From: an uncultured Lachnospiraceae bacterium
Lineage (GTDB): Bacteria > Bacillota > Clostridia > Lachnospirales > Lachnospiraceae
Assembly (NCBI GenBank): GCA_910587715.1
Contig: CAJUMV010000054.1
Span: 1-23,959 of the forward strand
DNA: 23,959 nt
Direction of reading: 5' to 3'
The stretch's first letter is position 1, and every line of letters starts with the position of its first letter. The notes beneath the pieces are model-generated. The model was not told the DNA's origin, did not search any database, and saw only the letters and a program-made list of their open reading frames with translations. Shown piece after piece: positions 13,002 to 21,533 of this stretch. A program made the translations under genes and the position numbers.

Positions 13002-14450
13002 ATGGCGCAGTTGTGGGGCGGTCGTTTCACAAAGGAGACGGATCAGCTTGTATATCGTTTTAACGCGTCAATCTCCTTCGATCAGAAATTCTTTAAACAG
13101 GACATTGAGGGCAGTATCGTACATACGATCATGCTGGCAAAACAGGGGATTCTGACAAAAGAGGAGAAGGACGAAATATTAAAGGGACTTACCGGGATCA
13201 GGCAGGATGTGGAGGAAGGAAAGCTTGCGATTACGGAAGAGTACGAAGATATCCACAGCTTTGTGGAAGCGAATCTGATCGAACGGATCGGTGATGTGGG
13301 GAAAAAGCTGCACACGGGCAGAAGCCGTAACGATCAGGTGGCGCTTGACATGAGGCTGTATACGAGGCTTGAGGTGCTGAATACGGACACCTTATTGAAA
13401 GAGCTTTTGCAGACGCTTCTTTCGATTATGGAGGAGCATGTGGAGACTTATATGCCGGGCTTTACGCATCTGCAGAAGGCGCAGCCGGTGACGCTGGCGC
13501 ACCATATCGGCGCTTATTTTGAGATGTTTAAAAGGGACAGGTCAAGGCTTAAGGATATTTTTTACCGCATGAATTACTGTCCGCTGGGCGCTGGGGCGCT
13601 GGCGGGGACGACGTATCCGTTAGACCGTGCCTATACGGCGTCGCTTCTCGGTTTTGAGGGACCGACATTAAACAGTATGGATTCGGTTTCTGACAGGGAT
13701 TATGTGATTGAATTTCTGTCGGCGCTCTCCATGATCATGATGCATTTAAGCCGCTTCTGCGAGGAGATCATCATCTGGAATTCCAACGAATACCGTTTTG
13801 TGGAGATTGATGACGCTTACTCCACAGGGAGCAGCATCATGCCCCAGAAAAAAAATCCGGATATCGCGGAGCTGGTGCGTGGCAAGACGGGACGCGTTTA
13901 CGGGGCGCTTGTTTCCATGCTGACAACGATGAAGGGGATTCCTCTTGCCTACAATAAAGACATGCAGGAGGACAAGGAACTGACCTTTGACGCTATCGAC
14001 ACGGTGAAAGGGTGTCTGGCGCTGTTTGAGGGCATGATGCGCACCATGAAATTTAATAAGGATGTCATGGAAAAGAGCGCTGCTTTTGGGTTTACCAACG
14101 CTACGGACGCGGCGGATTATCTGGTGGGAAAAGGTGTGCCTTTCCGGGACGCCCACGGCATTATTGGCAGGCTGGTGCTTTTTTGCATAGAGAAAAACTG
14201 CAGCATCGACGAAGTTTCCCTGGAGGAGCTTAAGGAAATCAGCCCGGTTTTCGAGGAGGATGTCTATCAGGCAATCCGATTAAAGACCTGTGTGGAGAAG
14301 CGGCTGACCATCGGCGCACCGGGACCGGAAGCCATGCGGAAAGTGATCCGGATGCAAAAGGAGTATCTGACGAAGGACTGGCAGGACGAGGATGACATGT
14401 TTGGCGGGATACTTGGAGAGATAGAGATAAAGGAGGAGATGAAAAAATGA
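13002..14450 (+). CDS. argH: Argininosuccinate lyase
   Basis: Start at 13002 (MAQLWGGRFTKETDQLVYRF), with GGAGG upstream; the open frame extends back to 12957 but those codons lie in the promoter. The 482-residue enzyme splits argininosuccinate into arginine and fumarate, the last step of arginine synthesis. Diagnostic parts are LWGGRF at the N-terminus, HTGRSRNDQVALD (about residues 104-116), the GFTHLQKAQPVTLAHH segment and the fumarase/ASL signature GSSIMPQKKNPD (276-287) holding the catalytic serine. All are intact. Its stop overlaps the asd start (ATGA). It is the first host gene right of the element and has its own promoter, so the insertion should not cut its expression. Confidence 0.96.
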   Translation: MAQLWGGRFTKETDQLVYRFNASISFDQKFFKQDIEGSIVHTIMLAKQGILTKEEKDEILKGLTGIRQDVEEGKLAITEEYEDIHSFVEANLIERIGDVGKKLHTGRSRNDQVALDMRLYTRLEVLNTDTLLKELLQTLLSIMEEHVETYMPGFTHLQKAQPVTLAHHIGAYFEMFKRDRSRLKDIFYRMNYCPLGAGALAGTTYPLDRAYTASLLGFEGPTLNSMDSVSDRDYVIEFLSALSMIMMHLSRFCEEIIIWNSNEYRFVEIDDAYSTGSSIMPQKKNPDIAELVRGKTGRVYGALVSMLTTMKGIPLAYNKDMQEDKELTFDAIDTVKGCLALFEGMMRTMKFNKDVMEKSAAFGFTNATDAADYLVGKGVPFRDAHGIIGRLVLFCIEKNCSIDEVSLEELKEISPVFEEDVYQAIRLKTCVEKRLTIGAPGPEAMRKVIRMQKEYLTKDWQDEDDMFGGILGEIEIKEEMKK

Positions 14451-15532
14451 GCGAGAAATTAAAGGTAGGAATTTTAGGCGGTACGGGTATGGTGGGGCAG
14501 CGGTTTATTGCCCTTCTGGAGAATCATCCGTGGTTTGAGGTGACGACGATCGCGGCGAGCTCCCGGTCTGCGGGCAAGACTTACGAGGAGGCAGTGGGCG
14601 GCAGATGGAAGATGGATACGCCCATGCCGGAAGCCGTAAAGAAGATTGTAGTGAAGAATGTAAACGAGGTTGCAGAAGTGGCGGCGGAAGTGGACTTCGT
14701 CTTCTCCGCGGTGGACATGACAAAGGATGAGATTAAAAAGATTGAGGAGGAGTACGCGAAGACGGAGACGCCCGTTGTTTCCAACAACAGCGCCCACCGC
14801 TGGACGCCGGATGTGCCTATGGTAGTGCCGGAGATTAATCCGGAGCATTTCGATGTGATTGAGTCGCAGAAAAAGCGGCTTGGAACGAAAAGGGGCTTTA
14901 TCGCGGTGAAACCGAACTGTTCGATTCAGAGCTATGCGCCGGTGCTTACTGCGTGGAAGGAGTTTGAGCCTTACGAGGTAGTGGCTACCACGTATCAGGC
15001 GATTTCCGGCGCGGGTAAGACGTTTAAGGATTGGCCGGAGATGGTGGAGAATGTGATTCCTTACATCGGCGGCGAGGAGGAAAAGAGCGAGAAAGAGCCG
15101 CTTCGAATCTGGGGTAAGATTGTGGACGGCGAGATTGTTCCCGCGGAAAGTCCGGTGATTACCTGTCAGTGTATCCGTATTCCGGTGCTGAACGGTCATA
15201 CGGCGGCGGTATTTGTGAAATTCAGGAAAAAGCCGACGAAAGAGCAGCTTGTGGAGAAGCTGGTGCAGTTTAAGGGACTGCCGCAGGAGCTTAACCTTCC
15301 CAGCGCGCCGAAGCAGTTTATTCAGGTGATGGAGGAGGATAACCGTCCGCAGGTGAAGCTGGATGTGGATTATGAAAACGGTATGGGAATCAGTGTGGGG
15401 CGCATCCGTGAGGACAGCGTATATGACTGGAAATTTGTGGGTCTTTCCCACAATACCGTACGCGGGGCGGCGGGGGGAGCCGTGCTCTGTGCGGAGACAT
15501 TGAAAGCGAAGGGGTATCTTACGAAAAAGTAA
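14447..15532 (+). CDS. asd: Aspartate-semialdehyde dehydrogenase (archaeal/fungal type)
   Basis: A 361-residue enzyme that reduces aspartyl phosphate to the semialdehyde, feeding lysine/diaminopimelate, threonine and methionine synthesis. The NADP-binding GILGGTGMVGQ (residues 8-18), SNNSAHR (112-118), catalytic Cys158 in KPNCSIQSY, the GAGKTFKDWPEM segment and the active-site His251 in PVLNGHTAAV are present. Length and the KPNCS motif fit the archaeal/fungal branch also found in many Clostridia. The ATG overlaps the argH stop by 4 nt, and the AAGGAGG site lies inside the end of argH, so the two genes are translationally coupled. Linking an arginine gene with an aspartate-family gene makes a small amino-acid operon. 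Confidence 0.95.
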   Translation: MSEKLKVGILGGTGMVGQRFIALLENHPWFEVTTIAASSRSAGKTYEEAVGGRWKMDTPMPEAVKKIVVKNVNEVAEVAAEVDFVFSAVDMTKDEIKKIEEEYAKTETPVVSNNSAHRWTPDVPMVVPEINPEHFDVIESQKKRLGTKRGFIAVKPNCSIQSYAPVLTAWKEFEPYEVVATTYQAISGAGKTFKDWPEMVENVIPYIGGEEEKSEKEPLRIWGKIVDGEIVPAESPVITCQCIRIPVLNGHTAAVFVKFRKKPTKEQLVEKLVQFKGLPQELNLPSAPKQFIQVMEEDNRPQVKLDVDYENGMGISVGRIREDSVYDWKFVGLSHNTVRGAAGGAVLCAETLKAKGYLTKK

Positions 15533-15613
15533 AGGCGTTATAAGGGAACTGTAAACATGGATGTTTGATATGGGGGGAGGGCGCCGTCTGGGGAGAATGG
15601 CGCGCAATATATA

Positions 15614-17362
15614 GTGATAAATACAGAGAATCAAATGAAGGGAAACGGAAACAGTCTGCTTGAGGAGGAGAACGGGAAGCTTAGACAGGATGAGAAAATG
15701 CTCCGGCTTTTGTGCGATACGTCGAGCAGCGCGTTTATCTATTACAGTTATCAGGATGACCGGTTCGAGACGCTGGGAAACTGGAATCATTTTTTTGATT
15801 TTTCCATTTCCGATAGGAAGGATTTGACGAAACTTTATGACAGAGTGGAGGAACAGTATGAAATTCCACTCAGGGAAGGATTGTTTATCGAAGGCCAGAA
15901 GAGGGACAGGGACAGCTTTGAGATTAAGCTGAAGGAGAGCCGCCTTTGTATTGAGGTGGAGGTCAACGTCGTGTATGATGCAGAGGGAAATCCCACGGAT
16001 AAAATCATACGGTTTAAGGATGTGACCAAATTAACCGCCCAGAATGATGAACTCACTTACATGGCTTATTACGATATTCTGACGGGGCTGTATAACCGGA
16101 ACTATTTTGTCAGGCTCCTGGGGGAGTTTTTACGCCGTGCGGAAAAGGAAACGAAAAAAGTGGCGGTCATGTTCATGGATTTTGACGATTTCCGCAGAGT
16201 CAATGACGGTATGGGCATTATCGCGGGAGATGAGCTCGTGCAGCTTTTCGGACAGTATCTTGCCGGACTGATGAACAGCAATGTGGTGATTTCTCATTTC
16301 AGTACAGATATTTATTGTATCGCGATTTACGACCCCTGCGGCGCAAGGAGCGTGGATACGATTTACCGTGTCATCAGAGAACGGCTGAAAAAACCGTTTA
16401 AAATGACGGACGGGCAGGAGGTCACCATGACGGTGAGTGTGGGTGTGTCCGAATATCCGGAAGCGTCATCAGGGACGTTAGAGCTGATCAACTGTGCGGA
16501 GATTGTCATGTTCAAGGCAAAGAGCCGCGGCAAGGACAAAATTCAGTATTTTGACGGCGCGATTCTGGAAGAGTTTTTGCAGACGGTGAACATACAGAAC
16601 AAGCTGAAGGAGGTTGTGTTTGAGCAGAACTTTACCATGTATTTCCAGCCGCAGTATTATGCGAAAGGCGAAAAGCTGCGCGGTGTGGAGGCGCTGATTC
16701 GCTGGCGGGATAACAAGGGGGATATGATAAGTCCTTCCGTTTTCATTCCCATTGCGGAAAAGAACGGGACCATCGTGCCGATTGGGAACTGGGTCATCGA
16801 AAAGAGCGTGCAGACCTATGCTAAATGGCGTGAAAAATACCATTATCCGCTGGTTTTATCGCTGAATGTCTCGGCGGTACAGTGCAAGAAGCGGGGATTC
16901 ATAGAAAGCCTGATGCAGATTTTGGAAATCTATGACGTCTCCCCGAGCGAGATAGAAATTGAAGTGACGGAAACCATTCTGATAGAAGATTTCGACTACA
17001 TCAGCGAACAGTTGAATGAATTGAAAAAGACGGGAGTCAGAATTTCGTTGGACGATTTCGGCACGGGCTTTTCTTCTCTCTCCTATTTAAAGGGACTGCC
17101 AATTGACACGCTGAAAATTGATAAGACCTTTGTGGACACGCTTCTGACGGATAAAAACACGAAGATCATCACGGAATCCATTATTTACATGGTGAAGCGT
17201 CTGGGGTATGAGACGATTGCGGAAGGCGTGGAGACAGAGGAGCAGTTTCAGTACCTGAAAGAGCTGGAATGCGATATGATACAGGGATATTACATGGGCA
17301 GACCGATGCCGGCGCAGGGTATAGAGGATATCCTGGAAAAATTGGCGGTGAAGGTAGGATGA
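15614..17362 (+). CDS. c-di-GMP phosphodiesterase: PAS-like, degenerate GGDEF, EAL
   Basis: The frame begins at a GTG (15614) or an ATG at 15635; neither has a good ribosome binding site, so the start is unsure. The N-terminal about 140 residues look like a PAS sensor. A GGDEF domain (about 150-310) is degenerate: where GGDEF should be, the sequence is STDIY (230-234), so no cyclase activity is expected. The EAL domain (about 325-575) keeps its key residues: E359-A-L, LNVSAVQ, EVTETI, DDFGTGFS (D480, D481), KIDKTFV and AEGVETEEQ. It should therefore cleave c-di-GMP, perhaps with the dead GGDEF sensing GTP. No membrane segments are seen, so it is cytoplasmic. It follows asd by about 80 bases. 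Confidence 0.9.
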   Translation: MINTENQMKGNGNSLLEEENGKLRQDEKMLRLLCDTSSSAFIYYSYQDDRFETLGNWNHFFDFSISDRKDLTKLYDRVEEQYEIPLREGLFIEGQKRDRDSFEIKLKESRLCIEVEVNVVYDAEGNPTDKIIRFKDVTKLTAQNDELTYMAYYDILTGLYNRNYFVRLLGEFLRRAEKETKKVAVMFMDFDDFRRVNDGMGIIAGDELVQLFGQYLAGLMNSNVVISHFSTDIYCIAIYDPCGARSVDTIYRVIRERLKKPFKMTDGQEVTMTVSVGVSEYPEASSGTLELINCAEIVMFKAKSRGKDKIQYFDGAILEEFLQTVNIQNKLKEVVFEQNFTMYFQPQYYAKGEKLRGVEALIRWRDNKGDMISPSVFIPIAEKNGTIVPIGNWVIEKSVQTYAKWREKYHYPLVLSLNVSAVQCKKRGFIESLMQILEIYDVSPSEIEIEVTETILIEDFDYISEQLNELKKTGVRISLDDFGTGFSSLSYLKGLPIDTLKIDKTFVDTLLTDKNTKIITESIIYMVKRLGYETIAEGVETEEQFQYLKELECDMIQGYYMGRPMPAQGIEDILEKLAVKVG

Positions 17363-17375
17363 GGGAAACAAAACG

Positions 17376-18737
17376 ATGTTACTGGGCAGAACGACAGAAC
17401 TTGGTTATCTGAATAATTATTATGACAGGGACGGCAGTCAGATTTTGATTGTTTACGGACAGAAGCATATCGGGAAGACCGCGTTAGTAAAGGAATTTAT
17501 GAAAGACCGTCCGGGGTATTATTATTTGGCAAGTGCCTGCTCGGAGAGGGAGCAGGCTTATCAGTGGGGCAGGCAGCTTTCTCATGACGGCTATGTGGTG
17601 GAAAAATTTCCAACCTTTCAGGAGATTTTCGAGAAACTGGCACATCGCGTCACCGGAAAAAAGGTGCTGGTGATTGACGAGTTCCAGAATATTGTGCGTG
17701 CCAGTGATACCTTTATGAAGGAGCTGGTGGCTTTTGTGCACAGCCAATGGAACCGGGATGATGTGATGGTGATTCTGGTGAGCTCTTCGATCGGGTGGAT
17801 TGAGAACAGCATGATTACCAGAATCGGAGAAGCGGCATACGAGCTTTCCGGGCTTCTCAAGATTAAGGAGATGCCTTTTGCGGATCTGGTAGAGCGGTTC
17901 CCGAATTTCCGGATTGAGGAATGTGTGGAAGCCTATGCCATTTTGGGTGGGATTCCCGGTTTGTGGAATCAGTTTGACGACAGGCTCACGATTCAGCAGA
18001 ACATCTGCCGCAACATTCTCGACTGCAACAGCTTTCTCTTCGAGGAGGGGGAGCGTATTCTTACGGAGCAGCTCAGAGAGCCGGGTGTCTACAACACCAT
18101 TATGGCGTCCATCGCGGCAGGGAACTACAAGCTGAACGACCTGCATCAGCACACGGAGTTTTCCCGGGCGAAAATTAGTGTGTATTTGAAAAATCTGATT
18201 GAGCTGGAGCTGGTGGAAAAGGTATTTTCCTATGATACGGCGGGCAAGGAGAACGTGCAGAAGGGCATTTACCGGATCAGCCATCCTTTTGTGGATTTTT
18301 ATTATACATACATGTATCCCCATCTGAGCGATCTGCAGATGCTCTCGGTGGGCGAGTTTTATAACCATTATATTATGCGGGATTTCAGACGTTATGTGTC
18401 GGGCTATTTCAAACAGGTGTGCAGGCAGCATCTGGCAAGGCTGGGTGAGCGGCACAGGCTGCCGATTCACTGCGGCACGATTGGCGAATGGATAGGCAAG
18501 GTCGGATCACTTGATATCATTGCGCAGGATGAGGAAGGGCGGACGCTTATCGGGCTGTGCAACTGGGAGAAGCCCATGACATATGAGGATTACGAAAATC
18601 TTCTGCTCTATGCGAAAAAGGCGAAAATCAACGCGGATTTTATTTATATGTACACGGCGTTCCGGTTTGACGAAAAACTGAATCTGGAGGCAAAGGTCAA
18701 ATCGAACCTGAAGCTGGTGCAGATTTCAGATCTCTAA
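17376..18737 (+). CDS. AAA ATPase with DUF234-like C-terminus (COG1672 type)
   Basis: A 453-residue protein starting 13 bases after the phosphodiesterase stop. It begins GRTTELGYLNNYY, usual in this family, followed by Walker A YGQKHIGKTAL (G28-T35), Walker B VLVIDEFQNI (about residues 95-105) and an ILVSSSIGWIE sensor region (about 130-141). A winged-helix part follows (LNDLHQHTEFSRAKISVYLKNL), then a C-terminal nuclease-like DUF234 region with GEWIGKVGSLDIIAQDEEGRTLIGLCNWEKP, a pattern resembling the D-x(n)-E-x-K active site but with Cys-Asn-Trp-Glu-Lys, so catalysis is uncertain. The function of this family in bacteria is unknown; stress or toxin-antitoxin-like roles have been suggested. 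Confidence 0.85.
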   Translation: MLLGRTTELGYLNNYYDRDGSQILIVYGQKHIGKTALVKEFMKDRPGYYYLASACSEREQAYQWGRQLSHDGYVVEKFPTFQEIFEKLAHRVTGKKVLVIDEFQNIVRASDTFMKELVAFVHSQWNRDDVMVILVSSSIGWIENSMITRIGEAAYELSGLLKIKEMPFADLVERFPNFRIEECVEAYAILGGIPGLWNQFDDRLTIQQNICRNILDCNSFLFEEGERILTEQLREPGVYNTIMASIAAGNYKLNDLHQHTEFSRAKISVYLKNLIELELVEKVFSYDTAGKENVQKGIYRISHPFVDFYYTYMYPHLSDLQMLSVGEFYNHYIMRDFRRYVSGYFKQVCRQHLARLGERHRLPIHCGTIGEWIGKVGSLDIIAQDEEGRTLIGLCNWEKPMTYEDYENLLLYAKKAKINADFIYMYTAFRFDEKLNLEAKVKSNLKLVQISDL

Positions 18738-18758
18738 TGCTACGGTGGGCGGAGAAGT

Positions 18759-20792
18759 ATGGGAAAGTGTTTATATATTGCAGAGAAGCCCAGCGTGGCG
18801 CGGGAATTTGCAAAAGCGTTAAAATACAATATGAAAAACCGGGATGGCTATATGGAGTCCGAGGAGGCGGTCGTGACATGGTGCGTGGGGCATCTCGTGA
18901 CTATGAGCTATCCGGAAGCTTATGATGAGAAATATAAGAAATGGTCTCTGGAGACGATTCCCTTTATACCGACGGAATTTAAGTATGAGGTTATCGACAG
19001 TGTGAAGAAGCAGTTTGGCATTGTGAGCGGGCTTTTAAACAGATCGGACGTGGAGACGATCTATGTCTGCACCGATTCCGGGCGGGAAGGGGAATATATT
19101 TACCGTCTGGTGGAGCAGCAGGCAGGCGTTTCCGGAAAAGAGCGAAGGCGGGTGTGGATCGATTCCCAGACAGAGGAAGAGATTCTGCGGGGCATTCGGG
19201 AGGCAAAGGATCTCTCGGCGTATGATAATCTTTCTCACGCGGCGTATCTGCGGGCAAAAGAGGATTATCTGATGGGTATTAATTTTTCCCGTGCCCTTAC
19301 CTTAAAATATAGTTATTCGATTAGAAATTATCTAAATACAGATAAGGCGGTGGTTTCCGTAGGCAGGGTGATGACCTGTGTGCTCGGTATGGTGGTGAAC
19401 AGGGAGCGGGAAATCCGGGAGTTTGTAAAAATTCCTTTTTACCGCATTTTGCTGAAAACAGATATTGCGGGACACGAATGCAGTCTCGAGTGGAAAGCCG
19501 TGGAGGGCTCAAAGTTTTACCAGTCCCCGAAAATTTATAAGGACAACGGCTTTTTAGAGGAGAAAGACGCGGATGCCTTTCTAGCCTTTCTGCAGGAGGA
19601 GCCGGAGGAGAAACCGCTGGTGGAAAAAATCGAGCGGAAGAAGGAGACAAAGAATCCGCCCCTTTTGTACAATTTGGCGGAGCTGCAGAACGACTGCTCC
19701 AAGCTGTTTAAAATAAGTCCCGATGAGACACTGCGGATTGCGCAGGAGCTTTATGAGAAAAAACTGACTACTTATCCGAGAACGGACGCCAGAGTCTTGT
19801 CCACGGCGGTTTCTAAGGAGATTGGGAAAAATATCAGGGGATTGCAAAATTATCAGCCGGTGGCGGCTTTTGCGGAGCGGATTTTAAAGGAGGAGCGTTT
19901 TAAAGGCATTGCGAAAACAAGGTATGTGAACGATAAGCAGATTACGGATCACTACGCGATTATTCCTACGGGGCAGGGGCTTGCCGCCTTAAACGGTCTG
20001 CATCCCACATCTGCAAAGGTTTATGAGATCATAGCCAGACGGTTCTTAAGTATTTTCTATCCGGCGGCGGTCTATCAGAAGATTACGTTGACGGCAAAAT
20101 GGAAGGGAGAAACCTTTGTTTCCGGCTTTAAAGTGCTGGCGGAGCAGGGATATCTCGAAGTGGCGCAAAATTCTTTTGCAAGAAAGAGGTCAGAGGAGTA
20201 TACTGAAAGAGAGAATGCCGATGAGGGACAGGAAGAATCCTGCGACGTATCGTTTATGGAAGCGCTGGGCGCTCTGAAAAAGGGCGTGCCGCTTGACAAA
20301 AAGGCACTGGAGAAAAAGGAGGGGGAGACATCCCCGCCCAAGCGATATAATTCGGGAACCATGATTCTGACGATGGAGAACGCCGGGCAGTTTATTGAGG
20401 ACGAGGAGCTGCGGGCGCAGATCAAGGGGAGCGGAATCGGCACTTCCGCCACCAGAGCGGAAATTTTGAAGAAGCTGGTACATATCAAATATCTGGATTT
20501 GAATAAAAAGACGCAGATTATCACGCCCACTCTTTTGGGAGAGATGATTTATGAGGTGGTTGCCGGTTCGGTAAAGCCGCTTTTGGATCCGAGACTGACG
20601 GCGAGCTGGGAGAAAGGGCTGACGTTAGTTGCTTCCGGGGAAATCACGGAGGAGGAGTACATGGGGAAGCTTGACGATTTCGTCACCAGAAGGACGAATA
20701 TCGTCAAGCAGATGACGAATCAGGGCGCGCTTTTTCATCGGTTTCAATATGCGTCCCAGTTCTATAAGGGTGTAAAAAAGGAAAAGGGGTAA
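18759..20792 (+). CDS. topB: DNA topoisomerase III (type IA)
   Basis: A 677-residue type IA topoisomerase that decatenates DNA by passing strands through a single-strand break. The Toprim domain shows LYIAEKPSVAREFAKAL at the N-terminus and the acidic CTDSGREGEYIYR (about residues 104-116). The nucleophile is Tyr339 in LTTYPRTDARVLS. Later motifs DHYAIIPTG and GIGTSATRAEILKKL are intact. The protein ends soon after the catalytic core, without the zinc-ribbon tail seen in some TopB. The start at 18759 has GGAG upstream and lies 21 bases after the ATPase stop. It is probably chromosomal rather than an element copy, as it lies beyond the junction; element-borne topB genes do exist, so this is a judgement. 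Confidence 0.92.
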   Translation: MGKCLYIAEKPSVAREFAKALKYNMKNRDGYMESEEAVVTWCVGHLVTMSYPEAYDEKYKKWSLETIPFIPTEFKYEVIDSVKKQFGIVSGLLNRSDVETIYVCTDSGREGEYIYRLVEQQAGVSGKERRRVWIDSQTEEEILRGIREAKDLSAYDNLSHAAYLRAKEDYLMGINFSRALTLKYSYSIRNYLNTDKAVVSVGRVMTCVLGMVVNREREIREFVKIPFYRILLKTDIAGHECSLEWKAVEGSKFYQSPKIYKDNGFLEEKDADAFLAFLQEEPEEKPLVEKIERKKETKNPPLLYNLAELQNDCSKLFKISPDETLRIAQELYEKKLTTYPRTDARVLSTAVSKEIGKNIRGLQNYQPVAAFAERILKEERFKGIAKTRYVNDKQITDHYAIIPTGQGLAALNGLHPTSAKVYEIIARRFLSIFYPAAVYQKITLTAKWKGETFVSGFKVLAEQGYLEVAQNSFARKRSEEYTERENADEGQEESCDVSFMEALGALKKGVPLDKKALEKKEGETSPPKRYNSGTMILTMENAGQFIEDEELRAQIKGSGIGTSATRAEILKKLVHIKYLDLNKKTQIITPTLLGEMIYEVVAGSVKPLLDPRLTASWEKGLTLVASGEITEEEYMGKLDDFVTRRTNIVKQMTNQGALFHRFQYASQFYKGVKKEKG

Positions 20793-20798
20793 AGGAAA

Positions 20799-21476
20799 AT
20801 GATTGGATTGCAGGATACCACGATTGCCGCACTCTATACTTTGGAGGAGACGATCGCGAAAGAAGTGTTTGCGGGACTTACCTATCCATGGGAGGTTCTG
20901 CCGAAGATTAAGGATTTTATTATTTCTCTCGGGGAGACGCTGCCGGAAGAAAAGTATGAGAGAAGAGAAGGAAATATCTGGATTGCAAGAAACGCGAAAG
21001 TATTTCCCAGCGCTTATATCGGCGGTCCTGCTATTATAGATGAGGAAGCGGAAATCCGCCACTGTGCGTTTATCAGGGGCAGCGCGATTGTGGGAAAAGG
21101 CGCGGTTGTAGGCAATTCCACCGAGCTTAAGAATGTGATTCTGTTTAATAAAGTGCAGGTGCCTCATTACAATTATGTGGGTGACAGCATTCTCGGGTTT
21201 AAGGCGCATATGGGGGCAGGTTCCATCACCTCCAACGTAAAGAGCGATAAGACGCTGGTGGTAGTGAAGGCAGGGGAAGAGACTTTCGAGACGGGATTGA
21301 AGAAATTCGGCGCTATGCTGGGAGACTGTGTTGAGGTGGGATGTAATTCCGTATTAAATCCCGGCACGGTAATCGGTAAAAATACCAATATTTATCCGAC
21401 TTCCATGGTAAGAGGATGTATTCCTGCAGACAGCATTTACAAGCGGCAGGGCGAGACAGCAGGGAAACGGCAGTAA
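20799..21476 (+). CDS. Left-handed beta-helix (GlmU C-terminus-like) protein
   Basis: A 225-residue protein beginning 6 bases after topB. After a helical N-terminal part (about residues 1-55) come hexapeptide repeats: IARNAKVFPSAYIGGPAIID, AFIRGSAIVGKGAVVGNSTE and, after a loop with NYVGDSILGFKAHMGAGS, the set VEVGCNSVLNPGTVIGKNTN. The HYNYVGDSILG and GAGS-x-TSN stretch strongly resembles the acetyltransferase part of GlmU, but the uridylyltransferase domain is missing. Such proteins are often labelled UDP-N-acetylglucosamine pyrophosphorylase-like. It probably transfers an acyl group to a nucleotide sugar, but the substrate is not known, and it is not a complete GlmU. Confidence 0.85.
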   Translation: MIGLQDTTIAALYTLEETIAKEVFAGLTYPWEVLPKIKDFIISLGETLPEEKYERREGNIWIARNAKVFPSAYIGGPAIIDEEAEIRHCAFIRGSAIVGKGAVVGNSTELKNVILFNKVQVPHYNYVGDSILGFKAHMGAGSITSNVKSDKTLVVVKAGEETFETGLKKFGAMLGDCVEVGCNSVLNPGTVIGKNTNIYPTSMVRGCIPADSIYKRQGETAGKRQ

Positions 21477-21533
21477 ATATATCCGGAAACAGCGAAAAAA
21501 CAAGAAGAGAAGAAGTGTGTTGGGGATGAAGGT

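Noticed and set aside
14474..15790. Long minus-strand open frame (438 codons) opposite asd
   Set aside because: It lies fully over asd and the start of the next gene, has a His/Arg/Leu-rich composition typical of antisense frames in GC-rich codons, and no ribosome binding site or family match.
17484..18470. Minus-strand open frame (328 codons) opposite the AAA ATPase gene
   Set aside because: Antisense shadow of a well-supported gene with intact Walker motifs; no recognisable domain.
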